Part shown: one piece after another, positions 8,085 to 15,683 of the stretch | How positions within the stretch are numbered: the first letter of the stretch is position 1 | Layout of the letters: every line of letters starts with the position of its first letter | Origin: Dehalogenimonas etheniformans | GTDB lineage: Bacteria > Chloroflexota > Dehalococcoidia > Dehalococcoidales > Dehalococcoidaceae | Length of the DNA stretch: 64,000 nucleotides | Assembly (NCBI RefSeq): GCF_014672715.2 | Contig: NZ_CP058566.2 | Location: forward strand, 1,550,001 to 1,614,000 | Direction of reading: 5' to 3' | The notes under the pieces: model-generated | The model's database searches: none | What the model was told of the DNA's origin: nothing | What the model saw: the letters and a program-made list of their open reading frames with translations, nothing else | Program-made: the position numbers and the translations under genes

Positions 8085-8623
8085 AATTGCCCCTCGGATT
8101 AACCCAGAATCCGTTCGTGGTGAGCCTGTCGAACCATGAACGGATCGGTATCACGGTGCTTATCGTATCTGTTCTCCTTATTTCCACCGCCTGCACCTCT
8201 CCCCACCCCTCCACCACCCCACCTACTCAGACCACAACCCAATACCCCGCTGACGGAACGGTTTTGCCCATTGAGCCGGTTCAAGGGTCCGGAAATGCTT
8301 GGTCGAATGGAATCAAGTTCTCCAACATCAAATTCACCTTTGGTTACCTAAATCAAAAGGTTCTAGCCCCTTCAGGAAGCCACCAATTAGGGGAACCGTG
8401 CATTTATTTCACAGGTACCCTGACGAATGAAAGCTCATCTCGAACGTACGTCAACATCTGGACGAGCGGTCTCGAGACATGGGAGAGCGACAATTTGGTT
8501 GGCCTGGCGCTTGAAATCATCGATCCCCAATCTAGCGATGAATTCAAAATTCGATTGAGCTATTCTCCCTCTGTTACCACCGTGACTATTAACGCAAATT
8601 CTTATCTAACCCACCCGCCTTAG
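8081..8623 (+). CDS. Lipoprotein whose N-terminus is encoded by a dispersed repeat
   Basis: The 180-residue protein starts in the previous stop. Its first ~20 residues include NPFVVSLSNHERI, which is the translation of the dispersed repeat at 8111-8143. A hydrophobic stretch (GITVLIVSVLLISTAC) and lipobox Cys follow, then a Pro/Thr linker and a ~130-residue exported domain (SNGIKFSNIKFTFGYL to the end). The repeat lengthens the n-region of the signal peptide. An in-frame GTG at 8117 inside the repeat could be the working start. Function unknown. Confidence 0.6.
   Translation: MKLPLGLTQNPFVVSLSNHERIGITVLIVSVLLISTACTSPHPSTTPPTQTTTQYPADGTVLPIEPVQGSGNAWSNGIKFSNIKFTFGYLNQKVLAPSGSHQLGEPCIYFTGTLTNESSSRTYVNIWTSGLETWESDNLVGLALEIIDPQSSDEFKIRLSYSPSVTTVTINANSYLTHPP
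8111..8143. repeat. Dispersed REP-like palindrome, copy 2 (inside a coding region)
   Basis: This is the short form, running CCGTTCGTGGTGAGCCTGTC then GAACCATGAACGG. It lies inside the signal-peptide region of the lipoprotein gene at 8081 and keeps the frame open (33 bp, a multiple of three). Confidence 0.8.
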
Positions 8624-8806
8624 GATATTTTTTTTGGAACGGAACATTTCCCGCATTCCTTGCATCTATTCATAGAGGGAGATGAAACATCAACCCGTAC
8701 TAAATACTTGCTAAATAACAGCTATGATGCCTTTTATCAAATGCTATAATTCGTCCGAACCTAACAAACAATAACTACGCGCCAGTTTATACTAGTGAGG
8801 CTAAAA

Positions 8807-9862
8807 ATGGATTTACCCGCGATTTTCAGGCTGGTAGGCCTTGAATTCAAAAAACTGTTCAAAGGCAAGGCTCTATACATCGTCATTTTCCTCCTGATTG
8901 TCTTTGCCGGCATGAGCACCACAGGATGGAAAGATAATTACCAGAACAACGTCAACAGTTTGCGACAGATGATCGGCAATTCGACCCAAAATCTGGAACA
9001 GATGGCAAAACTGCCTCCGAATGTGATCAAGCCGCCTGTCGTTATTATCGGCGGTATGGGTAGTTACGAGCCTCCTCAAATCGATTGGGTAAACCATCCC
9101 CTTAAAGACGCCGACGGCAACCTGATCCCCGAGAACATGGCGTATTACAAGCAGCTTTACACCACATACTACGAAAACCAGATCGTTGCCTTGACCCAGG
9201 AAGGCGGGCAATTCTCCCTCGGCAGACTGATGGGGCAGGGAGCCAGTCAGGTAGGCATGCTGATCCCGATCCTTGCCGTTGCCCTGGCTGTCGGGCTGTT
9301 TGCCACCGATTTTCGGGGTGGCTACCGTCTCATGGTCAGCCGGGGTGTCAGGCGCTCCAACGTCATGACCGCCAAGCTGCTGACCGCTCTTACACTGGCC
9401 GTTAGCCTGGCGGCGCTTTTCACCGGCGCCCAATTAGTCTTCGGGCTCGTTTCATCCTCCGGTATCGAGGGAGCCGGGCTGTCCGGTGTTTCCTCTTCGA
9501 CGATTTTGAGCATCTTCGCCATTGCCCTGCTCCTGTTCGTCGCCTACATGGCCCTCGGCGGGGTCATCAGCACCGTCGTGGGAACGCCCAGCGCCGCGAT
9601 GGCTATCGGGCTGGTGGTCGCCTTCATTTCGGTCAGTTTCTTCTTCAACCTGACCCCGGAAGACCATTTCTTCCTGGCCGGCCTCTCCCCCGTTTCGCTA
9701 GGCTACAATTTCAATAGCCTGATGTATTACGTTTGGCGGGACGGCGACGCTTCCACCAGGTACCGCGATGTAGCGCCGTCGGTCGCCTTCGCCCTGACCT
9801 ATGCCGCCATCTTCGTCACCGCCATCTACGGAATCTTCTCCAATAAACAGTTGAGGGCTTGA
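8807..9862 (+). CDS. ABC-2 type transporter permease
   Basis: This ~351-residue membrane protein has one N-terminal helix (ALYIVIFLLIVFAGMSTTG), a long extracytoplasmic segment of ~120 residues, and five more helices from about residue 150. This is the topology of ABC-2/YhaP-like permeases that work with a separate ATPase. I chose the ATG at 8807 because GAGG precedes it by 7 bases; a GTG at 8795 would add four residues. The ATPase gene follows after 1 bp. The substrate is not evident; drug, lipid or peptide export are all possible. Confidence 0.85.
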   Translation: MDLPAIFRLVGLEFKKLFKGKALYIVIFLLIVFAGMSTTGWKDNYQNNVNSLRQMIGNSTQNLEQMAKLPPNVIKPPVVIIGGMGSYEPPQIDWVNHPLKDADGNLIPENMAYYKQLYTTYYENQIVALTQEGGQFSLGRLMGQGASQVGMLIPILAVALAVGLFATDFRGGYRLMVSRGVRRSNVMTAKLLTALTLAVSLAALFTGAQLVFGLVSSSGIEGAGLSGVSSSTILSIFAIALLLFVAYMALGGVISTVVGTPSAAMAIGLVVAFISVSFFFNLTPEDHFFLAGLSPVSLGYNFNSLMYYVWRDGDASTRYRDVAPSVAFALTYAAIFVTAIYGIFSNKQLRA

Positions 9863-9863
9863 T

Positions 9864-10763
9864 ATGACCGGAGAATGTATTGTCAAAACCGAAAATCTCA
9901 CCCGCACCTTCGGCAGCATCACCGCCGTCAAAGACCTGTCCATCGAGATTAACCGGGGCCAGGTATTCGGCTTCCTCGGTCCCAACGGCAGCGGCAAAAC
10001 GACTACCATTTCGATGATGCTCGGTCTAATTAACCCGACAAAAGGCAACGTCAATCTCTTCGGCACAAAGCTCTGCCCGGATTCCCTGAAGCGCGTCGGC
10101 ACGGTCATGGACACCAACGGTTTTTATCCCGGTTTTTCCGCGCGGGACAACCTGCTCATCTTCGGCAGCCTCCACAAGCCGGCCGACAGGAAAAAGATCG
10201 ATGCATCGCTGGAAATGGTCGGGCTGGCCTCGAGAGCCAGGAGCAAGTTCCACACCTACTCCATGGGCATGAAACAGCGCTTGTCGATCGCCCTGGCGCT
10301 CCTCGACGACCCCGAGTTCTTCATCTTCGACGAGCCCACCAACGGCATGGACCCGGAAGGCATCGCCGAGATCCGCAGCCTCATCGTCAAGCTGGCCTCC
10401 CAGGGCAAAACGGTCTTTTTGGCCAGCCACCTTTTGTCCGAGGTGGAGCAAGTCTGCACCCACCTGGCGATTCTGAAGAAAGGCGTCGTCATCAGGCAGG
10501 GATCGCTCACTGAGCTTTTATCTAAAGACAACCGCGGTGAATTGGAGGTCGTACCGTCCGACTTCGACAAAGCCCTTTCAGTCCTCAAAGACGCCGGATA
10601 TGAAACCCGGATCGAGAAATCGTCGCTCATTGTCAAAGTCCACGAGGGCGATGCTGAAAAGATTTCGGTTCTTCTCGTCACCGGTGGCGTTCCGATAAGG
10701 GAAATGCGGTTGAGTAAACCCCGCCTTGAGGACGTCTTCATCGAGGCGACAGGGCAAAACTGA
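9864..10763 (+). CDS. ABC transporter ATP-binding protein
   Basis: This 299-residue CcmA-type ATPase has Walker A GPNGSGKTTT (about residue 40), signature YSMGMKQRLS, Walker B FFIFDEPTNGMDP and the switch His in FLASHLLSEVE. The C-terminal ~80 residues form the small domain common to ABC-2 exporters. It is the partner of the permease immediately upstream. The pair follows the sigma-factor lipoprotein chain but is separated from it by ~180 bp with its own start region, so co-regulation is not shown. Confidence 0.93.
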   Translation: MTGECIVKTENLTRTFGSITAVKDLSIEINRGQVFGFLGPNGSGKTTTISMMLGLINPTKGNVNLFGTKLCPDSLKRVGTVMDTNGFYPGFSARDNLLIFGSLHKPADRKKIDASLEMVGLASRARSKFHTYSMGMKQRLSIALALLDDPEFFIFDEPTNGMDPEGIAEIRSLIVKLASQGKTVFLASHLLSEVEQVCTHLAILKKGVVIRQGSLTELLSKDNRGELEVVPSDFDKALSVLKDAGYETRIEKSSLIVKVHEGDAEKISVLLVTGGVPIREMRLSKPRLEDVFIEATGQN

Positions 10764-10890
10764 TGAAATTCCTTCAAAATCCGCTCAGCCTGTCTTGCCC
10801 CGATTGGTCGGGGAGCCTGTCGAAGGCCTGCCCTGGGCGCAGCGAATGAGACGAACATGGAAACCTGAATTGTTCTCCGATCCACGTAAG

Positions 10891-10909
10891 GGCACGGCGT
10901 GCCGTTTTT
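10891..10909 (+). terminator. Possible rho-independent terminator after the ABC operon
   Basis: GGCAC-GGC-GTGCC forms a short stem followed by GTTTTT. The stem is small, so confidence is modest. The 247 bp between the ATPase gene and 11011 also hold degenerate pieces of the dispersed repeat (GCCTGTCGAAGGCC near 10815). Confidence 0.4.
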
Positions 10910-11010
10910 CTGCGTTTTCAATAGTTCAATAATAGTCGCGCCTATTGTTCTTATCTCAACGCTTCTCATCGGAAATCGAGGGAAAAAATTCTAGCAAAAA
11001 GGAGATCGAT

Positions 11011-11244
11011 GTGGTCGTGTGGACTCTACGGATTTTAGGAGTCCTCTTAATTATCTTGCCTTTTGTCGATTCATACATTTCAATTCAAATTCTCCACATG
11101 AGGTGAGCAACCTTCTGTGGCCCCCGAGTTACGGGGGTAATGTTAATCATAGGGATCGGGCTTATAATCCATTCTATATTCTTGAAGAAAAAGCCAGCCA
11201 ACGATCAACCAAAGGATCTCGAAAACCCCCGAGTTCAAAAGTGA
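11011..11244 (+). pseudogene. Small two-helix membrane protein gene with in-frame TGA
   Basis: An AAGGAG site at 10999-11004 precedes a GTG at 11011. The frame reads VVWTLRILGVLLIILPFVDS, then ISIQILHMR, then TGA at 11104-11106, and continues unbroken with ATFCGPRVTG, a second helix (VMLIIGIGLIIHSIFL) and a charged tail to TGA at 11242. The two halves make a sensible two-helix protein of ~77 residues. This is the fourth case in the window of a small gene cut by a single in-frame TGA. Two separate peptides, the second starting at the ATG at 11140, is the alternative. Confidence 0.45.
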
Positions 11245-11260
11245 GAAAAAGGGCAGTCTC

Positions 11261-11638
11261 TTGAAACAGACGACACTGGGCTTGTTAATCGTAATCGTGA
11301 TGCTTGCCATCTCGGTTCTACTTATCTTTGGCATTATCAAGGGGTCAATTGCGCGTGGCATTGAGACCAACAAAAAACGTGAAACGGACCCTAATAATTC
11401 ACAGAAACAAATTGATAACGTCAATGCCAAGCCCGAAGATAATCGCAACGACAAATCGTTCGGTTATTTTCTGTTAGCGGTTGGCTCGTTGATGATAATT
11501 GGCGTCGTAATTTCGGCGTTTGAAAAGATTGAATCATGGCTCATGGGTGCGGTTTTCTGGGGTGCTCTTGGAGTGTCATTTATAGGGGCAGGGTATAATC
11601 TAATCAAAGGAAGGCATTCGGGAAGAACGCAACGGTGA
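11261..11638 (+). CDS. Small membrane protein, unknown
   Basis: The 125-residue protein has an N-terminal helix (TLGLLIVIVMLAISVLLIFG), a hydrophilic, charged segment of ~45 residues (KKRETDPNNSQKQ and on), and two further helices from about residue 70. The start is a TTG; no ATG exists upstream in frame. It may share a transcript with the broken gene at 11011, 16 bp upstream. No family recognised. Confidence 0.6.
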   Translation: MKQTTLGLLIVIVMLAISVLLIFGIIKGSIARGIETNKKRETDPNNSQKQIDNVNAKPEDNRNDKSFGYFLLAVGSLMIIGVVISAFEKIESWLMGAVFWGALGVSFIGAGYNLIKGRHSGRTQR

Positions 11639-11982
11639 AAAAATCCACCAGGGTTTCTTGGCTTGGGTATTCACTTATGGCTGCCTCCAGCCTGATAACT
11701 TTGGGCATATTTATTTGGATTCAGATTCCCCTAATATTGGCTTTGTTGCTATCCGGGCTTAGCATACGGGTGTTTTTTGTGGCGCTAAATAATCCCAGGG
11801 ATGGAAGTCTGGGCGCGGCCATCACGTCCGGGATAATATTAGCGTGGCTGGTCCTGTTCTATTTTATTCCCTGGGATATTGCTCGTTCATTCAAATTAAC
11901 ATTGGTGGGATTATCTGCGATGTACTTCTTGGGTAGTCTTTTGGTTTATTTGTCGACGGGAAAACAGTCTCAAAAGGCTTAG
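11635..11982 (+). CDS. Small membrane protein, unknown
   Basis: The 115-residue protein has four predicted helices (for example SLMAASSLITLGIFIWI and LILALLLSGLSIRVFFVAL). The GTG start overlaps the previous stop by 4 bp (GTGA), so the two are translationally coupled. No catalytic motif or known family seen. Confidence 0.6.
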   Translation: MKKSTRVSWLGYSLMAASSLITLGIFIWIQIPLILALLLSGLSIRVFFVALNNPRDGSLGAAITSGIILAWLVLFYFIPWDIARSFKLTLVGLSAMYFLGSLLVYLSTGKQSQKA

Positions 11983-12046
11983 ATATCGCCACCAAAATGC
12001 GCCGATAGCTGAATTCCCTGAGGTATGGTCCTGCTCTAAATGTTCC

Positions 12047-12301
12047 TCAAGGCACCAGAAAAACCATATCGCCTTTGCGAACACGCTCTTGAACCTTGAC
12101 ACCTACTGATTGCCCTGCCGAAGCCTCACCTACTTCTTTTCGATCGATCTGTATGGACTCGACTGTCTGCATCAGGTCGGTAGTATGACCTTGAATGTGG
12201 ATGCGATCTTCTTTCTTAAGGGAGTCGATAAGGTCGATGCCCGCCACCCCGATATGAGAGAAATAGTCACTGACAGTGCCAATCATTACCTCGTCCGACA
12301 T
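12047..12301 (-). CDS. Translation elongation factor-like beta-barrel protein
   Basis: The 84-residue protein resembles a lone EF-Tu domain 2: IGTVSDYFSHIGVAGIDLID, then LKKEDRIHIQGHTTDL, EVGEASAGQSVGVKVQERVRKGD and a terminal VFLV. Such small proteins are found in many anaerobes and archaea. They are annotated only by this fold, and some are linked to collagenase-like U32 peptidases. No such partner is nearby here. The gene appears monocistronic. Confidence 0.8.
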   Translation of the reverse strand: MSDEVMIGTVSDYFSHIGVAGIDLIDSLKKEDRIHIQGHTTDLMQTVESIQIDRKEVGEASAGQSVGVKVQERVRKGDMVFLVP

Positions 12302-12406
12302 ACTCTCCTCCTCAGCATTCCGTATATATCTTGAAAACAGGTAACTTTTGATCCCGTATCAATATAAATACAACGCGTTTCATCATACGCGACTCATGCC
12401 ATCGAT

Positions 12407-13708
12407 TCAGGCTGTATGGATATCTCTGATTATGTTTTTGTAATGGTTTTTTCGCCCTGCCAATGCCTCCTCGCTGTATATCTGCGACCCCAGCCAGATC
12501 ATGCCTTCCTCAAGCTGCTCCGGTGTCATGTTTTTTGGTAAAAAGTTGATATCGAAAAGTGTGCACCTGTCCCAGGCTGATTCTTTAAGCAGGCGTTTTT
12601 CGGTTTTTAATTTTTCATACAGCCGCGTACCGGGGAATGGTGTCATAACCGTAATCTGCGCCTCCAGCAGCCCTGACGTCTCGATAAAATCACGTGTTTC
12701 TCGGAATGCATCCTTTGTGTCATGTTCAAGACCAAGAATAAAACATCCATCCAGCGAGATTCCGTATGATTGGATTTTTTTGATCGTTGAAATATATGAA
12801 CTAAATCGCTTCAGTTTCCAATTGTTCCGGTCAATACCGTTCAGGTTACCCTCGAGGATGCTTTCGAAGCCTACCAACAACTGATGACAGCCGCTAGGTC
12901 GAAGCAGGGCTAGCAGTTCGTCGTCTTCGGCGACTGAAATATCGGTTTCCGTAAACCACTTTATCCCCAGGGGGGTAATGGCTTTTAACAGTTCCTTGGA
13001 CCAGGCCTTATCGACAAAGGTATTATCATCGGCAAACTCGATGAACGGGTGCGGCCAGTATTTCTGGATTTCCTTGATCTCTTTTACAACGAGATCGATC
13101 GGTTTTTTACGGTAAGGCCCGAGAGTTTTGGAAGCGGCACAAAAATCACAATCATGCGGGCAACCCCGGGAGGTCTGTACTGTTATCCTGTTGTGTTTAT
13201 TCCGGTCGAGGAAATCGAAGCGGGGTAATGGGGATTTTGCCAGATCGAACGGGGCCTCCGCTCGATAGAATTGTTTTAATTTGTCGCGCCGGAAGTCGTT
13301 GATCAGTTCCGGCCATACGGGTTCTCCTTCACCGATCACTACCGCATCGGCATGACCGGCTGCCTCATCGGGCAGAGCCGTGGCATGCAATCCCCCGATC
13401 ACCACCCTGATACCGTTTTGCCGGTAGCGATCGGCAAGTTCATAAGCCTCGAAAACTTGAGCTGAACAGGTAGAAATGCCGACAAGGTCGTAAGTCCGGT
13501 TTATCTGATGTTGAGCGCCCTCGGTTATCTCGATGTATTCGACTTCTATATCCTTGGGTGTCAGGGCGGCGATAGTGAGCAAACCTAGATTTGGTAATGA
13601 GGCAATGAGTTTTCCTCTACTCACGAAACCCGGCAAAGTAACCCCCAGTTCAGCGATGCGCCTGGTGCGAACCTGGGCTCCGCATAGTGCCAACAATCCG
13701 ATCTTCAT
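12407..13708 (-). CDS. B12-binding radical SAM protein
   Basis: The ~433-residue protein has an N-terminal cobalamin-binding Rossmann domain (about 1-130) and a radical SAM core with the cluster motif RGCPHDCDFCAASK (CxxxCxxC) near residue 160. A C-terminal extension follows the barrel. The class includes methyltransferases and ring-forming enzymes of BchE/HpnP type; the substrate cannot be told. I start at the ATG at 13708 (KIGLLALCGAQ), which overlaps the stop of the upstream membrane gene (ATGA); a start at 13813 would overlap it by more than 100 bp. Confidence 0.9.
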   Translation of the reverse strand: MKIGLLALCGAQVRTRRIAELGVTLPGFVSRGKLIASLPNLGLLTIAALTPKDIEVEYIEITEGAQHQINRTYDLVGISTCSAQVFEAYELADRYRQNGIRVVIGGLHATALPDEAAGHADAVVIGEGEPVWPELINDFRRDKLKQFYRAEAPFDLAKSPLPRFDFLDRNKHNRITVQTSRGCPHDCDFCAASKTLGPYRKKPIDLVVKEIKEIQKYWPHPFIEFADDNTFVDKAWSKELLKAITPLGIKWFTETDISVAEDDELLALLRPSGCHQLLVGFESILEGNLNGIDRNNWKLKRFSSYISTIKKIQSYGISLDGCFILGLEHDTKDAFRETRDFIETSGLLEAQITVMTPFPGTRLYEKLKTEKRLLKESAWDRCTLFDINFLPKNMTPEQLEEGMIWLGSQIYSEEALAGRKNHYKNIIRDIHTA

Positions 13709-14094
13709 GGTTTCACCAATCCAACAACAATAATGAATACCCCGATTAACAAGGAAGTGGCTGACAACGGGAGAAGATATTTGGCCTTTCTCCAAAAAGC
13801 GGCGGTCAGACACGCGATGGGAACCCCGGCTGCGCCGAATATCATCAGGAAGGAACCCAGGTTTTTACTTGTGTCCGAAAGACTTGCTGAAACGAGTTCT
13901 TTACCGTAGAGAATGTTGATGATTGCCAGCGCGATAAAAGCGATGTGGCCAAGCCTCAAATATCGTCGGGTTAAAGAGCTGTATCCACCGAGCCAGTGCT
14001 CGCCTTCGGCTTTGAGTCCTAATATCATACCGACGACGAGCCCGACCAATATCCATATCCAGCCGAAGGTTACATTGACCTCACCCTGTAACAC
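13705..14094 (-). CDS. Four-helix membrane protein, unknown
   Basis: The ~129-residue protein has helices starting at FGWIWILVGLVVGMILGL, then HIAFIALAIINILYG, NLGSFLMIFGAAGVPI and ATSLLIGVFIIVVGLV. A GTG at 14094 is the likely start, inside the end of the upstream gene (14-bp overlap), and its stop overlaps the radical SAM start. The tight three-gene packing implies a shared task, perhaps handling a membrane-embedded substrate. No family name is offered. Confidence 0.7.
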   Translation of the reverse strand: MLQGEVNVTFGWIWILVGLVVGMILGLKAEGEHWLGGYSSLTRRYLRLGHIAFIALAIINILYGKELVSASLSDTSKNLGSFLMIFGAAGVPIACLTAAFWRKAKYLLPLSATSLLIGVFIIVVGLVKP

Positions 14095-14494
14095 TGGTCA
14101 CCCCTCTTTTATATTGCGTGAGAAACAACAGGAAAAACACTATAAAAATCAAGTCCATCAGTCCGAAGAGCGCGAAAATACCTGGCATCCCTTGGAATAT
14201 CACCCAATAAAAAGCCACTGCGCTGTAGAAGATCTTGAAAATGATCCCAAGCCTGATAATGTCCATGTTTCTGTACATATTCCTGTACACAAAATAAAAA
14301 CCTATCCCCATGTTGAATATGAAAGCTGCGGCTGCCTGGTAAAAAGCCAAATAGTTGGGCCGGGCGATTTGTAAAATGTTGTCAAAAATCGGTTGCCAAA
14401 AGACAAAAAATACCGCGCCAAGAATGAAATCGTATAATGCAGCTATCAGGAAAAGAAGTCGGAATCGATCTTCATTGCGCATGTGCTGGTTCAT
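14081..14494 (-). CDS. Multi-helix membrane protein, unknown
   Basis: The ~137-residue protein has four helices (LLFLIAALYDFILGAVFFVF, then LAFYQAAAAFIFNMGIGFYF and two more). It is the first gene of a three-gene minus-strand operon ending with the B12-binding radical SAM gene. A GGAGGG site lies before the start at 14494. A leader with a candidate terminator lies ~75 bp upstream. Confidence 0.7.
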   Translation of the reverse strand: MNQHMRNEDRFRLLFLIAALYDFILGAVFFVFWQPIFDNILQIARPNYLAFYQAAAAFIFNMGIGFYFVYRNMYRNMDIIRLGIIFKIFYSAVAFYWVIFQGMPGIFALFGLMDLIFIVFFLLFLTQYKRGVTSVTG

Positions 14495-14561
14495 CGCACC
14501 CTCCTGATTTACTCGTTTTTCAGAACCTTCTATAAAGAGTCACGATTTGATTGCCGGTGCT

Positions 14562-14656
14562 AAAACACAAAAACCGACCATTCAGGTCGGTTTCACTATT
14601 AGCTGCGCGCTACCTAAGTGACCAATTACTGGTAGCGTTTCAGAGCTACCTGCGCA
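14562..14656 (-). ncRNA. Candidate cis-regulatory leader RNA with terminator/antiterminator pairing
   Basis: Read on the minus strand, the order is GGTAGC (14650-14645), GCTACC (14636-14631), GGTAGC (14614-14609), then the hairpin AAACCGACC-TGAAT-GGTCGGTTT (14593-14571) followed by TTTTGTGTTTT. The central GCTACC can pair with either flanking GGTAGC, and TGCGC blocks flank the element, giving mutually exclusive folds ahead of an intrinsic terminator. It sits upstream of the membrane/B12-radical-SAM operon. I cannot match it to a named riboswitch class; a cobalamin box is not visible. Confidence 0.45.
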
Positions 14657-14817
14657 TATAAAATAAGCCGTGAAACACGACAAAGTCAATAGATTTCGCG
14701 GGAATATTTGGTTAATATACTAAGTTTGTGTTGAAACTGTGTTGATTGCGTTTTTGATACCCCGTCTCTCTAGGAAGAATCTGGACTGAATATTTATTTC
14801 ACAAAAAATATTCCACC

Positions 14818-14867
14818 AAAAACGACACGAAACGCTTGACAGCTCAAAGGAACAGTAGTGCTATAAT
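14818..14867 (+). promoter_or_regulatory. Promoter module shared with the leuS leader (copy A)
   Basis: A 24-bp block ending GAAACGCTTGACA (14818-14841) is identical to 59709-59732. TTGACA at 14836 and TATAAT at 14862 are 20 bp apart, a longer gap than usual. The -10 is embedded in GTGCTATAATA, also shared by both copies. The nearest downstream gene is argF, 0.8 kb away, so what it transcribes is unclear. Confidence 0.5.
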
Positions 14868-14870
14868 AGG

Positions 14871-15640
14871 CGCACTAATCTCCCGCCTGTCATCTGAACG
14901 TATTGAAGAATCTCAATCCTTCCCGCTAATTGATGACGTCTTTGAGGCAAGGTTGCCCCCTCAATTTTGTCATCCTACGCGAAGGCGAAGGATCCATGTG
15001 GGTGGGGTATTGTGTATTGGTAGTATTTAACATTGGTAGTATTCTCCACGGCAGAAAGCTGACCGCTGATTGCTGAAAGCTGTAATTGAACGAAATGAAT
15101 GGATTGAATGAATTGTCCGCGCCAAACCACCCAATCGTGAAGTCCGGGAATCCCAATCGTGTCGTTTCGGTAAATCCCATAAAAAGCGCCCGTTCAATTC
15201 ACAGATGGTTTCGCCCGGGATTTGACGCCCATGCACATGGATTCGGAGCCCGTGATTTGGATTTGTCTATGATTTCACCTCAATTGTTTTTCTTGCCGGC
15301 ACGCACAACGAATATTCGTTTCCCCACGATTGACCAATCGCGCATTTTTTGGATTCGTTTCAGAAAAAAGCTTTTTCCCCGTCGCGAAAAAACAAATGCA
15401 AATCCCGGTTTTGGATTTGAGGATTTGGATTTTGATGTTTTTTCGGTCCTGAGCTTGTCGAAGGACGAGATTCGGATTTCGGATTTTTTTGCAGGCGAGG
15501 TTTTAGGGGGTATTGAATATTGGTAGTATCTGGCATTGGTAGTATTGGTATTATTCCCCTTGCGGGTCGAGTCGTTTCAGTCGTTTTCGCAACAGGAAAA
15601 CCTGAAATACAATTTCGAAGCCAACCCGGCGGCCTTTTGC
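14871..15640. other. Non-coding, repeat-rich stretch before argF
   Basis: No convincing gene is present. The region is assembled from low-complexity and dispersed elements: ATTGGTAGTATT copies at 15014-15043 and 15524-15547, TTTGGATTTGAGGATTTGGA-type runs around 15412-15440, and a CTTGTCGAAGGACGAG piece at 15452. An open frame across 15086-15526 translates the repeats and has no protein-like features. No transposase or integrase trace was seen. Confidence 0.6.
15540..15559 (+). repeat. 20-bp repeat shared with the 3' end of mutM
   Basis: TAGTATTGGTATTATTCCCC occurs here and, inverted, at 37268-37287. Shorter variants (TTGGTAGTATT) lie at 15014-15043 and 15529-15543. Confidence 0.75.
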
Positions 15641-15644
15641 CCCC

Positions 15645-15655
15645 TATGGTATAAT
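15645..15655 (+). promoter_or_regulatory. Extended -10 promoter of argF
   Basis: TGGTATAAT combines a TGN extension with a perfect -10 (15650-15655). No good -35 lies 17 bp upstream. It would give a leader of ~22 bases before the argF ATG. Confidence 0.55.
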
Positions 15656-15683
15656 CACACATTATGCTTTTTGATGGTGATCC

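Noticed and set aside
11019-11264. An 81-codon plus-strand frame over the small membrane gene region
   Set aside because: It lacks a ribosome site and protein-like composition. The overlapping frame from 11011, with AAGGAG and two hydrophobic helices, fits better despite its TGA.
15086-15526. A 146-codon open frame on the plus strand before argF
   Set aside because: It translates low-complexity and dispersed repeat DNA, has no ribosome site or protein-like pattern, and overlaps the repeated TTTGGATTTG and TTGGTAGTAT tracts.
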